A DNA stretch of 53,072 nucleotides from an uncultured Eubacteriales bacterium (GCA_900545265.1 UQYI01000018.1:1-53072), one strand, 5' to 3'. Counted from the first letter of the stretch, positions 27,295 through 36,249 are shown. A program made the numbers and translations. The notes: generated by a model from the sequence alone, not told the origin.

Positions 27295-27888
27295 TTAGCC
27301 GAACAGGTGCTCTGCCATACCGGTAAAGCCCATGAAGGTGATGCTGGTCAGGGCTGCCGCCACCAGAGTAATAGGCAGGCCTTCAAAGCACTTGGGGGGC
27401 TTTGCATATTCCAGAGAACGGCGCACCCCACAGAAGAGAACCATGGCCAGGCCAAAGCCCACACCGGCGGCAAAGCCGTCCATGCAGCTTTCGGCAAAAG
27501 TGTAGGCGTTTTCGATGTTCAGCAGGGTAACAGCCAGCACTGCACAGTTGGTGGTGATCAGGGGCAGATAGATGCCCAGCGCATTGTACAGGGGTTTGAT
27601 GAACCGCTTGAGAACGATCTCCACCAGCTGCACCAGGGCCGCTATGACCAGAATAAACATGATGGTCTGCAGGTACTGCAGGTGGAAGGGTACCAGCACA
27701 TAGGTATACAGCACCCAGGTAACGGCGGAAGCCATGGTCATAACAAAGATGACGGCCCCGCTCATGCCGATAGAGGAATCCAGGTTCTTGGATACCCCCA
27801 GGAAGGGGCAGATGGCGATGAACTGCACAAGAACATAGTTCTCCGTCAGCACCATGGTGAAGAAGATGGCCAGGAGTTTGAGCATCAT
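27295..27888 (-). CDS. rnfA: RNF complex subunit RnfA
   Basis: RnfA is an integral membrane subunit of the ferredoxin:NAD+ oxidoreductase. The 197-residue product has six predicted helices and the conserved TENYVLVQFIAICPFLGVS segment. RnfA and RnfE carry a shared Fe-S cluster in the membrane through conserved cysteines such as the one in ICPFLG. The ATG overlaps the rnfE stop codon (ATGA), indicating translational coupling. Confidence 0.95.
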   Translation of the reverse strand: MMLKLLAIFFTMVLTENYVLVQFIAICPFLGVSKNLDSSIGMSGAVIFVMTMASAVTWVLYTYVLVPFHLQYLQTIMFILVIAALVQLVEIVLKRFIKPLYNALGIYLPLITTNCAVLAVTLLNIENAYTFAESCMDGFAAGVGFGLAMVLFCGVRRSLEYAKPPKCFEGLPITLVAAALTSITFMGFTGMAEHLFG

Positions 27889-28568
27889 TTGGTTTCTTCC
27901 TCCTTATTTTCGCAGCTGCCTGCCATGGCACAGCCGGTGCAGGCGCCGCAGCACTTGATCTCGGGCTTGAACTTCTTGCCGCTGGCCGCCAGGGCTGCGG
28001 TAAGCATGGCCATCCACAGGCCGAAGGTAAAGAATCCGCCGGGGGTCTGGGTCATGACACCGATCTGGTAGCCTTCGGGGATGATGCGGTAGCCCAGCAG
28101 AGTACCGCTGCCCAGCAGCTCCCGGAACACGGCCATGGAGGCCAGCACCATGGTATAGCCAAGGCCCATGCCAAGGCCGTCAAAGAGACTTTCCAGCGGA
28201 TTATGCTTGTTGGCGAACATCTCGGCCCGGCCCAGCACGATACAGTTGACCACGATCAGGGGCAGGAAGATGCCCAGCGTGTCATACAGAGACTTCATGT
28301 AGGCTTCCAGCACCATCTGCACCACGGTAACGAAGGATGCAATGACCACGATGTAGCAGGGGATGCGGATCTTGTCGGGGATGATCTTCCGCAGAGCGGA
28401 GATGACCACGTTGGAGCCCACCAGCACAAAGGTCAGAGCGGCCCCCATGCCAAGGCTACCCAGAACGGTAACGGATACGGCCAGTACGGAGCAGCAGCCC
28501 AGCACCAGCTTCAAAACGGGATTCTCTTTGAACAGGCCGTTTACAAATATCTTCCAAAGGTTCTTCAT
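27885..28568 (-). CDS. rnfE: RNF complex subunit RnfE
   Basis: RnfE is homologous to RnfA and inserts in the opposite orientation. The 227-residue product has six hydrophobic helices, the start of the conserved core at FKENPVLKLVLGCCSVLAV, and a cysteine-rich C-terminal tail (CCGACTGCAMAGSC) that is unusual and could bind metal. GGAGG lies 11 bases upstream. It overlaps rnfA by 4 bp. Confidence 0.94.
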   Translation of the reverse strand: MKNLWKIFVNGLFKENPVLKLVLGCCSVLAVSVTVLGSLGMGAALTFVLVGSNVVISALRKIIPDKIRIPCYIVVIASFVTVVQMVLEAYMKSLYDTLGIFLPLIVVNCIVLGRAEMFANKHNPLESLFDGLGMGLGYTMVLASMAVFRELLGSGTLLGYRIIPEGYQIGVMTQTPGGFFTFGLWMAMLTAALAASGKKFKPEIKCCGACTGCAMAGSCENKEEETK

Positions 28569-28571
28569 ACG

Positions 28572-29105
28572 TTACTTCCCCTCCTTCTGCAGCGCCTCAA
28601 AGGCGGAAAGAGCGTTTTCCACTGCGGTTTTGACCGCCTTGCTGGAATAGGTGGCTCCGGTGATGGAGTCTACGCTCAGGGTATCCAGGCTCTGCCCCAG
28701 GAATTTATCGGTATAATCGCTCTTGGCGGTTTTGGAGCCGATGCCCTGGGTCTCTGTGGAAGCGTCTACCACCATCCGGCCGATCTTGCCTTCGGGGGTC
28801 ACGCTGAGCGTTACGGCCACATCCCCGCCGTAGCCCTTGGCGGAAGCGGTGAACACATAGCCTGCACCGCCCAGGTCCCTATAGGCGGAATCGATATCCC
28901 ATTCGTCCTTACACTGGATCTCTTCAAACTCCGTCGCCTCGGGAAGCACCTCTTTGCGGGTCTGCTCCGCCGCCAGGCGGGCGTTCTCCTCGATAATGGG
29001 CGCGGTAGCATTATTGGTAGCGGCCAGAATACCGCCCGCCGCCACGCAGATGATCACCAGCACCAGGAAGGGTTTGACTATTTCGCTGAAAAATCCGTTT
29101 TTCAT
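28572..29105 (-). CDS. rnfG: RNF complex subunit RnfG (covalent FMN)
   Basis: RnfG carries an FMN bound covalently to a threonine on the outer face. The 177-residue protein has an N-terminal anchor (about 9-29) and the FMN motif SITGATYSS near residues 145-153, where the second Thr is the expected attachment site. ATG 29105 overlaps the rnfD stop codon (ATGA) and is the only start that gives the family N-terminus. Longer frames upstream are shadows of rnfD. Confidence 0.94.
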   Translation of the reverse strand: MKNGFFSEIVKPFLVLVIICVAAGGILAATNNATAPIIEENARLAAEQTRKEVLPEATEFEEIQCKDEWDIDSAYRDLGGAGYVFTASAKGYGGDVAVTLSVTPEGKIGRMVVDASTETQGIGSKTAKSDYTDKFLGQSLDTLSVDSITGATYSSKAVKTAVENALSAFEALQKEGK

Positions 29106-30028
29106 TTGATATAGTTCCCCCCGAAAGCTTTCTTTCTGGTCCACCCGTTGATATAAGGCACCAGCAGGTTCATAAGCAGAATGGCAAAAGTAACGCCCTC
29201 CGCCGCATTGGCAAAGACCCGGATGGCGGCGGTGAAGAAGCCACAGCCCACGCCGAAGATCACCTTGCCCCAATCGGTAATGGGGCTGGTCACATAGTCC
29301 GTAGCCATGAAGATGGAGGTCATGAACAGGCCGCCGGCAAACAGGCTCAGCAGCGGCGCCGTGCCCCCGAAAAGCCAGGTAAACAGCACGGTGCTGCCCA
29401 TGAAGCACAGGGGGATAATGGGCTTGATGATGCCCCGGATCACCAGGAACAGGCCGCCCAGAAGCAGCGCCAGCACGCAGGTTTCACCGATGACGCCCCC
29501 ATGCTGCCCCAGGAACAGGGTCATGAAATCCGCCCCGGAGAGTTTATCCATGGCCGCCAGAGGGGTGGCGGAGGTCAGCGCATCCACTTTGGAAACATAG
29601 TTGGCATACTCCGTCATGGACTGGGGGAAGGAGAACATCATGCACACCCGGCCCACCAGAGCAGGGTTGACGAAGTTGCAGCCCAAACCGCCGAACAGCA
29701 TCTTGACGATGACGATGGCAATGAAATCCCCTACCAGCAGCTGCCAGATGGGCATCCCTACAGGGACGGACAATGCCAGCAGCATGCCCGTGACCACGGC
29801 GGAAAAATCACCTATGGTAGGTTTTTTCTTCATCAGGCGGCACCAGAGATACTCCAGCAGCACGCAGTTGAGCACGGAAACTCCCGTAAGCAGCAGAGAC
29901 CGCCAGCCGAAGATGGCGATGGCCGCAATGAGGGCCGGGCACAGCGCGATGCAAACGCTGCGCATGATGGAACCGGTATCCTTTTTGCAGCGGATATGCG
30001 GGGAGATGCTGAGGATCAGTTGTTTCAT
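29102..30028 (-). CDS. rnfD: RNF complex subunit RnfD (covalent FMN)
   Basis: RnfD is the large membrane subunit, related to NqrB, with a covalent FMN. The 308-residue protein begins MKQLILSISPHIRCKKDT and has about nine hydrophobic helices. The SATPLAAM segment (about residue 155) matches the FMN attachment motif S(T)AT. ATG 30028 overlaps the rnfC stop codon and has GGAGGAG upstream. The 58 extra in-frame residues before it belong to the rnfC coding region. Confidence 0.94.
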   Translation of the reverse strand: MKQLILSISPHIRCKKDTGSIMRSVCIALCPALIAAIAIFGWRSLLLTGVSVLNCVLLEYLWCRLMKKKPTIGDFSAVVTGMLLALSVPVGMPIWQLLVGDFIAIVIVKMLFGGLGCNFVNPALVGRVCMMFSFPQSMTEYANYVSKVDALTSATPLAAMDKLSGADFMTLFLGQHGGVIGETCVLALLLGGLFLVIRGIIKPIIPLCFMGSTVLFTWLFGGTAPLLSLFAGGLFMTSIFMATDYVTSPITDWGKVIFGVGCGFFTAAIRVFANAAEGVTFAILLMNLLVPYINGWTRKKAFGGNYIK

Positions 30029-31398
30029 TTGTTCTCCTCCTTCTTCATCTGGGCCAGCTGCTCCTGCCGGGCTTTTTCCTTTTCGGCCTGTGCCTTTTCC
30101 TTGACCTGCCAATCCCGAAGCATTCCCTTGGCCAGCTTGTTGACCTGCACCAGGGGCCTGTGAGCCGGGCAGATAAAGGCGCAGCAACCGCATTCCATAC
30201 ACAGGTTGACCTTGAGCTTTTCCAGCTCACGGCCATCTTTTTTATCAAAGGCCCGCTCTATTTCCGCAGGCATGAGGTTCAGGGGGCAGTGATCCACGCA
30301 GCTGCCGCAGCGGATGCAGGCCGTGGGATCGGGGGTACGGGCGTCTGCTTCATTAAAGGCGGTAACGGCGTTGGTGGTCTTGAGCACGGGCTGCTCCAGA
30401 TCCGGCACGGAAATACCCATCATGGGGCCGCCGTACAGAACCTTCCCGGCAGGGGCCTTGCAGCCGCCTGCAAAGTCGATCAGATCTTTCAGCGAAGTGC
30501 CGATGGGCACCAGCACGTTTTTTGGATCCTTGATGGCAGAGCCGTCTACAGTGACGCACTTTTCCACCAGCGGCATACCGGTAAGGAAGTACCGGCCCAT
30601 ATCCGCCAGGCTGGTGCAATTCATAACGATGACGCCGGCGTCAATGGGCAGCTTGCCCTCGCCTACGATACGGCCGGTGGCATGATAGATGAGCACCTTT
30701 TCACCACCCTGAGGATACAGTGCCGGCAGGGGCAGTACGCTGACGCAGCTGTCTTTGGCCGCCAGCTGCTCCATGGCCCGGATGCACTGGGGCTTGTTTT
30801 TCTCTATGCCGATGATGACCCGCTTGGCCTTGAGATAGGTTTCCAGCATTTTAATGCCCCAGGCTATCTCTTCGCCCCGGTCCAGCATGGTGCGGGTATC
30901 GCTGGTGATATAGGGCTCGCATTCGGCGCCGTTGATGATAACGGTATCCAGCCGGCTGAGATCCTTGATATCCAGCTTTACGGAAGCGGGAAAGCCTGCG
31001 CCTCCCAACCCCACCAGACCGCTCTGAGCCACGGCGGCGATAAACTCCTCGTAGCTGTGGATCTGGGGAGGGACGATGCTTTCGTCCTTTTCCATGAGGC
31101 CATCGCTTTCGATAACGATGCAGCTTACATGCTGCCCGGCGCTGTTGAGCCGCTCCTCCAGGGCTTTTACCTTTCCGGAGACGGAAGCGTGGACGGGGGC
31201 AGACACATAGCCGCCGGCCTCTGCGATCTTCTGCCCGACCTTTACAGTATCCCCCACCTTTACCAGGGGCACTGCGGGTCGGCCGATGTGCATGCTCATG
31301 GGCAGCACCACCTGGGCAGACGGAGTCATGAGTACCGGAGCCGCTTCAGCGGTATTCTTGCGGTGCGGCACATGAACGCCATTCAACCATTTCTTCAT
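30025..31398 (-). CDS. rnfC: RNF complex subunit RnfC (NADH-binding)
   Basis: RnfC is the peripheral NADH-oxidoreductase subunit with FMN and Fe-S clusters. The 457-residue product has the NADH/FMN-binding GLVGLGGAGFPASVKL region and two 4Fe-4S motifs near the end (CIRCGSCVDHCP and CMECGCCAFICP), followed by a Lys/Glu-rich coiled-coil tail. ATG 31398 follows AGAGGAG by six bases. It is the first gene of rnfCDGEAB. The genes overlap by ATGA junctions (C-D, D-G and E-A). Confidence 0.95.
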   Translation of the reverse strand: MKKWLNGVHVPHRKNTAEAAPVLMTPSAQVVLPMSMHIGRPAVPLVKVGDTVKVGQKIAEAGGYVSAPVHASVSGKVKALEERLNSAGQHVSCIVIESDGLMEKDESIVPPQIHSYEEFIAAVAQSGLVGLGGAGFPASVKLDIKDLSRLDTVIINGAECEPYITSDTRTMLDRGEEIAWGIKMLETYLKAKRVIIGIEKNKPQCIRAMEQLAAKDSCVSVLPLPALYPQGGEKVLIYHATGRIVGEGKLPIDAGVIVMNCTSLADMGRYFLTGMPLVEKCVTVDGSAIKDPKNVLVPIGTSLKDLIDFAGGCKAPAGKVLYGGPMMGISVPDLEQPVLKTTNAVTAFNEADARTPDPTACIRCGSCVDHCPLNLMPAEIERAFDKKDGRELEKLKVNLCMECGCCAFICPAHRPLVQVNKLAKGMLRDWQVKEKAQAEKEKARQEQLAQMKKEENK

Positions 31399-31474
31399 TA
31401 CAAGCTCCTCTTTCAATCCGTCGACACAATACTGTAACCGATGTATAGGCCGATAATATGGGTTAACCAATAAT

Positions 31475-31503
31475 AGTGTAGCGCAGTCCGGACAAAAAAG
31501 CAA
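31475..31503 (-). promoter_or_regulatory. Promoter of the rnf operon
   Basis: Minus-strand TTGCTT (31498-31503) and TACACT (31475-31480) are 17 bp apart. The predicted start near 31468 coincides with the 8-bp palindrome GGTTAACC (31461-31468), which could be an operator half but does not match the full Rex consensus. Confidence 0.55.
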
Positions 31504-31588
31504 CGGATTCCCGAAAAACAATCGATTGCACCGAAAAAAGCAACGATCGGAACGGAAAAACCATATATACCCCCGGGAGGTGTATAAA

Positions 31589-31634
31589 AAGCAGCCTCTT
31601 TCGGAGCAGCTTGGGGAAGCCGCCCGAAAGAGGC
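31589..31634 (-). terminator. Terminator-like hairpin between cloverleaf copy B and the rnf promoter
   Basis: An 11-bp perfect stem GCCTCTTTCGG (31594-31604) with CCGAAAGAGGC (31624-31634) is followed on the minus strand by TGCTTTTTATAC. No gene on the minus strand ends before it, so it would terminate a transcript that includes copy B. Confidence 0.65.
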
Positions 31635-31693
31635 AAGCCTGGGAAGCAGGGGTGGGATGCGGAAAAACGAGCTAGTTTGCATACGGAGCTCAG

Positions 31694-31780
31694 GGGGGCG
31701 CACCACGTGCCTGACGGCACGCCTGCGGGGCGGCCGCCCCGCAGAGTTCCGGCGGCTTTGCCGCCGGAACGTGCGCCCCC
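31694..31780. repeat. Cloverleaf repeat, copy B
   Basis: Outer stem 31694-31703 with 31771-31780 (10 bp, the same sequence as copy A). Hairpins: 31706-31721 (6 bp, TGAC loop), 31723-31744 (a perfect 22-bp palindrome) and 31746-31770 (11 bp, TTT loop). A CGTATACGC box follows at 31787-31795. It lies in the gap between the rnf promoter and the T-box promoter. Confidence 0.9.
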
Positions 31781-31929
31781 GGGCCGCGTATACGCACCCG
31801 GCTTCCGCCTCAACGGCCTCGCCCTGAATGCAGCAAACTTCCTTTCCTCCGGGCAGCCGGAGCCCTTTCCCTGTCAGCTCCGCTCCCGGCGCCTTTCGGA
31901 TTTTGGAAGAAACAAATTTATTTTTATGC

Positions 31930-31958
31930 TTGACAAGGCTTTGCTTCCGGTGTATGAT
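31930..31958 (+). promoter_or_regulatory. SigA promoter of the metNIQ T-box transcript
   Basis: A perfect TTGACA (31930-31935) and TATGAT (31953-31958) are 17 bp apart. The start lies near 31965. Confidence 0.85.
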
Positions 31959-31964
31959 GCATAA

Positions 31965-32240
31965 AAATTAAACAGCAAAGGCAACGAAGGGAAGAGTAAA
32001 CCGTCTGTGCGCGTCCAAGAGAGCTCCCGTTTGGTGAAAGGGAGTACGGCAGGGCAGTTGAACATGGTCCCGGAGCCGTGGGGGCGATAAGGTAGTCTTC
32101 AACGGGTGCGCCCGTGATCGCGCAAAAGCATGATAGTGCTTGATAAGGCTTCCGACTGCAAAGCCGGAAACGAACGCAAGGTGGTACCGCGATGATTCGC
32201 CCTTGCCTCTCTATGAAAAGAGGGGTAAGGGCTTTTTTAT
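31965..32240 (+). promoter_or_regulatory. Methionine-specific T-box riboswitch with terminator
   Basis: T-boxes sense uncharged tRNA and switch between terminator and antiterminator. The conserved T-box sequence AAGGTGGTACCGCG is at 32178-32191. Stem I contains AGTA near its base (about 31995) and on the 3' side GAACATGG, giving a specifier ATG at 32064-32066, which fits tRNA-Met. The terminator is at 32199-32238 (GCCCTT...AAGGGC then TTTTTT). Its position directly before metNIQ supports the specificity. Confidence 0.92.
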
Positions 32241-32256
32241 GTAAAGAAAGGAACCT

Positions 32257-33267
32257 ATGGAACAGCAGCCCATTATCCGCCTGGAAGGCGTAAGCAAAAC
32301 ATTCGGCAGCGGCGAAAATGCCGTTCATGCCCTGCAGGATATCGATCTGTCCATCCGGGAGGGAGAGATCTTCGGCATCATCGGCCTGTCCGGCGCAGGC
32401 AAAAGCACTCTGGTGCGCTGCATCAACCTGTTGGAAAAACCCACTTCCGGAAAAGTGTTCGTAAGCGGGCAGGAACTTACCTCCCTTCCGGAGCATCAGC
32501 TTCGGGCCGCCCGGCGGAATATCGGCATGATTTTTCAGGGCTTCCATCTGCTTATGCAGAAGTCCATCCTGGATAACGTATGCTTCCCGCTGGAACTGGC
32601 GGGGATATCCAAAAAAGAAGCCCGTCCCCGGGCCCAGGCCCTGCTGGACCGGGTGGGGCTGGGAGACCGGGCCAACGCCTTTCCCGCCCAGCTGTCCGGC
32701 GGGCAGAAGCAGCGGGTAGCCATTGCCCGGGCCCTGGCTACCTCCCCCAAGGTGCTGCTGTGTGATGAGGCCACCTCCGCGCTGGATCCCACCACCACCC
32801 AGTCCATTCTGGAGCTGCTGCGGCAGCTGAACCGGGAACTGAAGGTCACGGTGGTTATCATTACCCACGAAATGAAGGTGGTGGAGCAGGTTTGCTCCCG
32901 GGTGGCCATACTGGATCACAGCCGTATCGGAGAGATGGGCCCGGTGGAAGAGATCTTCCGCCACCCCAAGACCGCCGCCGCCCGGCAGCTCATCTGCCCC
33001 CAGGGGGAGCCCCCTGAAGCCGCCTCTCTTGGCGAAGGAAGGTTCCTGCGGCTGATCTTTGACGGCTCCCGGGCAGACCGGCCCGTAGTCAGCGAAATGG
33101 TTCTTTCCTGCGGGGCTCCTGTAAATATCGTCTTTGCCGATACCCGGGTGCTTTCCGGATGCCTGTACGGGCAGATGATCGTACAGCTGCCGGAGGACGA
33201 GACCACATTGAACAAAATGACCCGCTACCTCAATGAGGCAGGCGTGGTCTTTGAGGAGGTGAGATAA
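32257..33267 (+). CDS. metN: D/L-methionine ABC transporter ATP-binding protein
   Basis: MetN powers methionine uptake. The 336-residue protein has Walker A GLSGAGKS at residues 43-50, the signature LSGGQKQRVAIARAL, Walker B KVLLCDEATSALD and a C-terminal NIL/ACT-like domain (about 255-336) that in E. coli binds methionine for feedback inhibition. It is the first gene after the T-box and is followed by metI after a single TAA with no gap. Confidence 0.96.
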   Translation: MEQQPIIRLEGVSKTFGSGENAVHALQDIDLSIREGEIFGIIGLSGAGKSTLVRCINLLEKPTSGKVFVSGQELTSLPEHQLRAARRNIGMIFQGFHLLMQKSILDNVCFPLELAGISKKEARPRAQALLDRVGLGDRANAFPAQLSGGQKQRVAIARALATSPKVLLCDEATSALDPTTTQSILELLRQLNRELKVTVVIITHEMKVVEQVCSRVAILDHSRIGEMGPVEEIFRHPKTAAARQLICPQGEPPEAASLGEGRFLRLIFDGSRADRPVVSEMVLSCGAPVNIVFADTRVLSGCLYGQMIVQLPEDETTLNKMTRYLNEAGVVFEEVR

Positions 33268-33930
33268 ATGGGCTTTTTAGAGATGCTTCCCCTAATGGGC
33301 AAGGGTCTTTGGGAGACCCTGTACATGACCGTGGGCTCCACGGCCCTGGCGTATCTGATCGGACTGCCTCTGGGGCTGCTGCTGGCGGCCACGGCCAAAG
33401 AAGGCCTGTATCCCTGCCCCGTATTCAACCGGATCCTGGGCATTGGCGTGAACCTGCTGCGCAGCGTACCCTTTATCATCCTGCTGGTATGGGTCATGCC
33501 CATCACCCGGGCGGTCATGGGCACTACCATCGGTTCCAAAGCCACGCTGGTGCCTTTGATCATCGCCTCGTCCCCCTTTATCGCCCGGATGGTGGAAAGT
33601 TCCGTTCGGGAGGTAGACCAGGGCGTAGTGGAAGCAGCACTTTCCATGGGAGCTTCCCCGCTGCAGATCCTGCTGCGGGTGCTGCTGCTGGAGGCTAAAC
33701 CCTCTTTGATCACTGGGGCAGCCATTGCCCTGACCACCATCCTTGGCTACTCCGCCATGGCAGGTATTGTAGGGGGCGGCGGTCTGGGCGCCATTGCCAT
33801 CAACTACGGTTATTACCGCTCCGACAGCAACGTCATGCTCCTGATGGTAGCAGCGCTGGTATTTATCGTACAGGTCTTTCAGGAGATCGGAAGCCGTCTG
33901 GCCCTGAAGACCGACAAACGCATTCGCTGA
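33268..33930 (+). CDS. metI: Methionine ABC transporter permease
   Basis: MetI is the membrane channel. The 220-residue protein has five hydrophobic helices and the family's ATPase-coupling loop VEAALSMGASPLQILLRVLLLEA (EAA motif, about residues 121-143). The ATG directly abuts the metN stop codon (TAAATG), so translation is probably coupled. Confidence 0.96.
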   Translation: MGFLEMLPLMGKGLWETLYMTVGSTALAYLIGLPLGLLLAATAKEGLYPCPVFNRILGIGVNLLRSVPFIILLVWVMPITRAVMGTTIGSKATLVPLIIASSPFIARMVESSVREVDQGVVEAALSMGASPLQILLRVLLLEAKPSLITGAAIALTTILGYSAMAGIVGGGGLGAIAINYGYYRSDSNVMLLMVAALVFIVQVFQEIGSRLALKTDKRIR

Positions 33931-33998
33931 ACCCGTTTTACCCGGCGGCCCTGCCGCCAATATATAAAAGAAAGAAAAACAATCTGGAGGAAACAAAC

Positions 33999-34853
33999 AT
34001 GAAACACATCCGCAAATACATTGCCCTGACCCTTTGCCTGACCCTTCTGTGCGGCCTGCTGGCCTGCGCCAAGTCCGATAACAAACAGGCCGATGCTTCG
34101 GGCTCCGTCACCCTGAAGGTGGGCGCCAGCATCACTCCCCACGCCGAGATCCTGCGGGAAGCCGCCAAGATTCTGGAAAAGGACGGCATCATTCTGGATA
34201 TCGTGGAATATGACGACTATGTGCAGCCCAACATCGCCGTGGACGACGGCAGTCTGGATGCCAACTACTTCCAGCACCTGCCCTACCTGAACACCTTCAA
34301 TGCCGAAAACGGCACCAAGCTGGTATCTCTGGGCGCTGTCCACTATGAGCCCTTTGGCATTTACCCCGGCAAGACCAAGTCCCTTTCCGAAGTGCCCGAC
34401 GGCGCAACCATCGGTGTGCCCAACGACGGCTCCAACGAAACCCGCGCCCTGCTGCTGCTTCAGCAGGAAGGCCTTATCACCCTGAAGGGCGGCATTGACG
34501 CCACCTCCAACGCCACCATTCTGGAAATTGCCGAAAACCCCAAGAACCTGAACATTGTGGAAATGGCCGCCGCTCAGATCCCCAAGTCTCTGCAGGATAT
34601 TGATCTGGGCGTCATCAACGGCAACTACGCCCTGCAGGCCGGTCTCAACGCCGGCAAGGACGCTTTGGCTACCGAGGATGCAGCCGGCAGCGGCGCTCAG
34701 ACCTACGGCAATATCCTTTGCGTGAAGGAAGGCCGCGAAAATGACGCCAACCTGCTGAAGCTGTATGAAGTGCTCACTGGGGAAGAGATCGCCAAATACA
34801 TTGCCGATACTTATGAGGGCGCCGTGGTAGCTCTCCACAGCAGCAGCAAATAA
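33999..34853 (+). CDS. metQ: Methionine-binding lipoprotein
   Basis: MetQ captures methionine outside the cell. The 284-residue protein has a lipoprotein signal ending LLAC with Cys23, then the NlpA/MetQ fold (KVGASITPHAEIL, NYFQHLPYL, VKEGRENDANLLKL). CTGGAGG lies upstream of the ATG, after a 68-bp gap following metI. A terminator closes the operon. Confidence 0.96.
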   Translation: MKHIRKYIALTLCLTLLCGLLACAKSDNKQADASGSVTLKVGASITPHAEILREAAKILEKDGIILDIVEYDDYVQPNIAVDDGSLDANYFQHLPYLNTFNAENGTKLVSLGAVHYEPFGIYPGKTKSLSEVPDGATIGVPNDGSNETRALLLLQQEGLITLKGGIDATSNATILEIAENPKNLNIVEMAAAQIPKSLQDIDLGVINGNYALQAGLNAGKDALATEDAAGSGAQTYGNILCVKEGRENDANLLKLYEVLTGEEIAKYIADTYEGAVVALHSSSK

Positions 34854-34879
34854 GCTTCCGTTTCAAATCGGACATATAC

Positions 34880-34920
34880 CTGACTGGCGCCGCAGACCAT
34901 GCGGCGTCAGTTTTGTTTTA
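34880..34920 (+). terminator. Terminator of metNIQ
   Basis: CTGAC...CGCCGCA pairs with TGCGGCG...TCAG (34880-34910, with a three-base bulge), followed by TTTTGTTTTA. Confidence 0.85.
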
Positions 34921-34977
34921 CAGACTTCGGCAGGTACTTTCCCCGTTCGAAACAGGACACCCGGCAAAACGGACATA

Positions 34978-35006
34978 TTGACAAAAAAGGGCAGATTTCT
35001 TATACT
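34978..35006 (+). promoter_or_regulatory. Promoter of the DUF4190-like gene
   Basis: Perfect TTGACA (34978-34983) and TATACT (35001-35006) with 17-bp spacing, about 55 nt upstream of the start codon. Confidence 0.8.
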
Positions 35007-35061
35007 TCCCTTATACGGCGTTCCTTTTGAACGGCGCACAAAAACATAAGGAGACTAGAAA

Positions 35062-35382
35062 ATGGAAACTAACACGCCTGCCCCCATTCCCGGCAAAAGC
35101 GCCGCCACGGCCAGCATGGTTCTGGGCATTATCTCTGTGGTTCTGTGGTTCTTCGGTTATTCGGCTATCGTTTCGGTGATCCTGGGCATCATCGGCCTGA
35201 TTTTGGCAGGCAACGCCAAGAAGGCCGGCTTCGATGGAAGCGTCCGCACAGCGGGCTTTGTGCTTTCCCTTATCGGGTTGATTGGCGGGGCCGTCTTCTT
35301 CGTGGCCTGTATCGCCTGCGTGGGCGCTTTTGGCGCTCTGGGCAGCTATTCTCTTAACGAATATATTCAGCAGATCCACTGA
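35062..35382 (+). CDS. DUF4190-like small membrane protein
   Basis: The 106-residue protein has an N-terminal Pro-rich stretch, then two hydrophobic segments (about 18-50 and 63-88) separated by the KKAGFDGSVRTAGFVLS linker typical of DUF4190-containing proteins. Its function is unknown; members are often secretion or stress associated. It has its own promoter. An 8-bp hairpin lies between it and lgt. Confidence 0.65.
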   Translation: METNTPAPIPGKSAATASMVLGIISVVLWFFGYSAIVSVILGIIGLILAGNAKKAGFDGSVRTAGFVLSLIGLIGGAVFFVACIACVGAFGALGSYSLNEYIQQIH

Positions 35383-35406
35383 TCCAAAACCTTTTCTTTT
35401 CCGCAC

Positions 35407-35430
35407 CGCCGCAGCCGTTTGACTGCGGCG
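35407..35430 (+). other. Intercistronic hairpin between the DUF4190-like gene and lgt
   Basis: CGCCGCAG (35407-35414) pairs with CTGCGGCG (35423-35430), followed by TATGTCTTT. It may be a weak terminator or an attenuating structure ahead of lgt. Confidence 0.45.
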
Positions 35431-35448
35431 TATGTCTTTGGAGGAACC

Positions 35449-36249
35449 ATGCTGCCATCCATCACCATCCTGGGAAGGAACGTTCCCACCTATGGTCTTT
35501 GCGCCGCCCTGGGGCTGATGCTTTTTGTGCTTCTGTTCAAACGGGAGGACAAACACTGCCCCGGAGAAAGTGCCGATGTGGAACTGGGCTTTGTATATGG
35601 GCTTCTGGGCGCTGCCCTGGGAGCCAAACTTCTTTTCCTGCTGACCGGGCTGCCTGCCCTGTGGGCAGACCGGGCTTTGCTTTTTTCGGATACAGCCCGT
35701 TTTTTGGAAACCTATGTGCTCTCCGGTTTTGTGTTTTACGGGGGTCTGTACGGCGCCCTTTGCGGCGTGCTGCTGTATGGAAAAAAAGCCGGAGCCTCCG
35801 GTTCCATGCTTCTGCGTCGGCTGCTGCCGGGTTTTGCTCTGGTGCATGCTTTCGGCCGGGCGGGCTGTTTTTTGACGGGCTGCTGTTATGGACTTCCGCA
35901 CCCCCGGCTGGGCATTTCCTTTTCCCGATCCCTCATAGCCCCCAACGGAGTGCCACTTCTGCCGGTGCAGCTGTATGGAGCCGGACTGGAGCTGCTTCTG
36001 TTTATATGCTTGTACAGGGGCTGCCGCCGTAAATCTGACGGATACCGGCTTCTGGGCTTTTATCTGTTTCTCTATGGTCTGGCCCGTTTCGGGCTGGAAT
36101 TTCTCCGTGGAGACGCTTACCGGGGCTTCTGGGGACCGTTCTCCACCTCTCAGTGGATCTCCCTGCCTACGGTGTTTCTGGGGATATATCTGCTGGTGCG
36201 GGTCGAAAGGCCGGCTCTTCTCTCCGAGCGGCCACACCGGAAAAATTGA
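35449..36249 (+). CDS. lgt: Prolipoprotein diacylglyceryl transferase family protein
   Basis: Lgt transfers diacylglycerol from phosphatidylglycerol to the lipobox cysteine of prolipoproteins. The 266-residue membrane protein has about seven helices, the conserved FYGGLYGAL region and the signature HAFGRAGCFLTGCCYG (near residues 133-149). The cysteine-rich form is common in Firmicutes. ATG 35449 follows TTTGGAGG by four bases. Lipoproteins such as MetQ and LivJ in this window would be clients. A paralog elsewhere cannot be excluded. Confidence 0.85.
   Translation: MLPSITILGRNVPTYGLCAALGLMLFVLLFKREDKHCPGESADVELGFVYGLLGAALGAKLLFLLTGLPALWADRALLFSDTARFLETYVLSGFVFYGGLYGALCGVLLYGKKAGASGSMLLRRLLPGFALVHAFGRAGCFLTGCCYGLPHPRLGISFSRSLIAPNGVPLLPVQLYGAGLELLLFICLYRGCRRKSDGYRLLGFYLFLYGLARFGLEFLRGDAYRGFWGPFSTSQWISLPTVFLGIYLLVRVERPALLSERPHRKN

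Noticed and set aside
31461..31468. GGTTAACC as a Rex operator for rnf
   Set aside because: Only the 8-bp core is present; the clostridial Rex consensus needs TTGTTAA-N4-TTAACAA-like arms.
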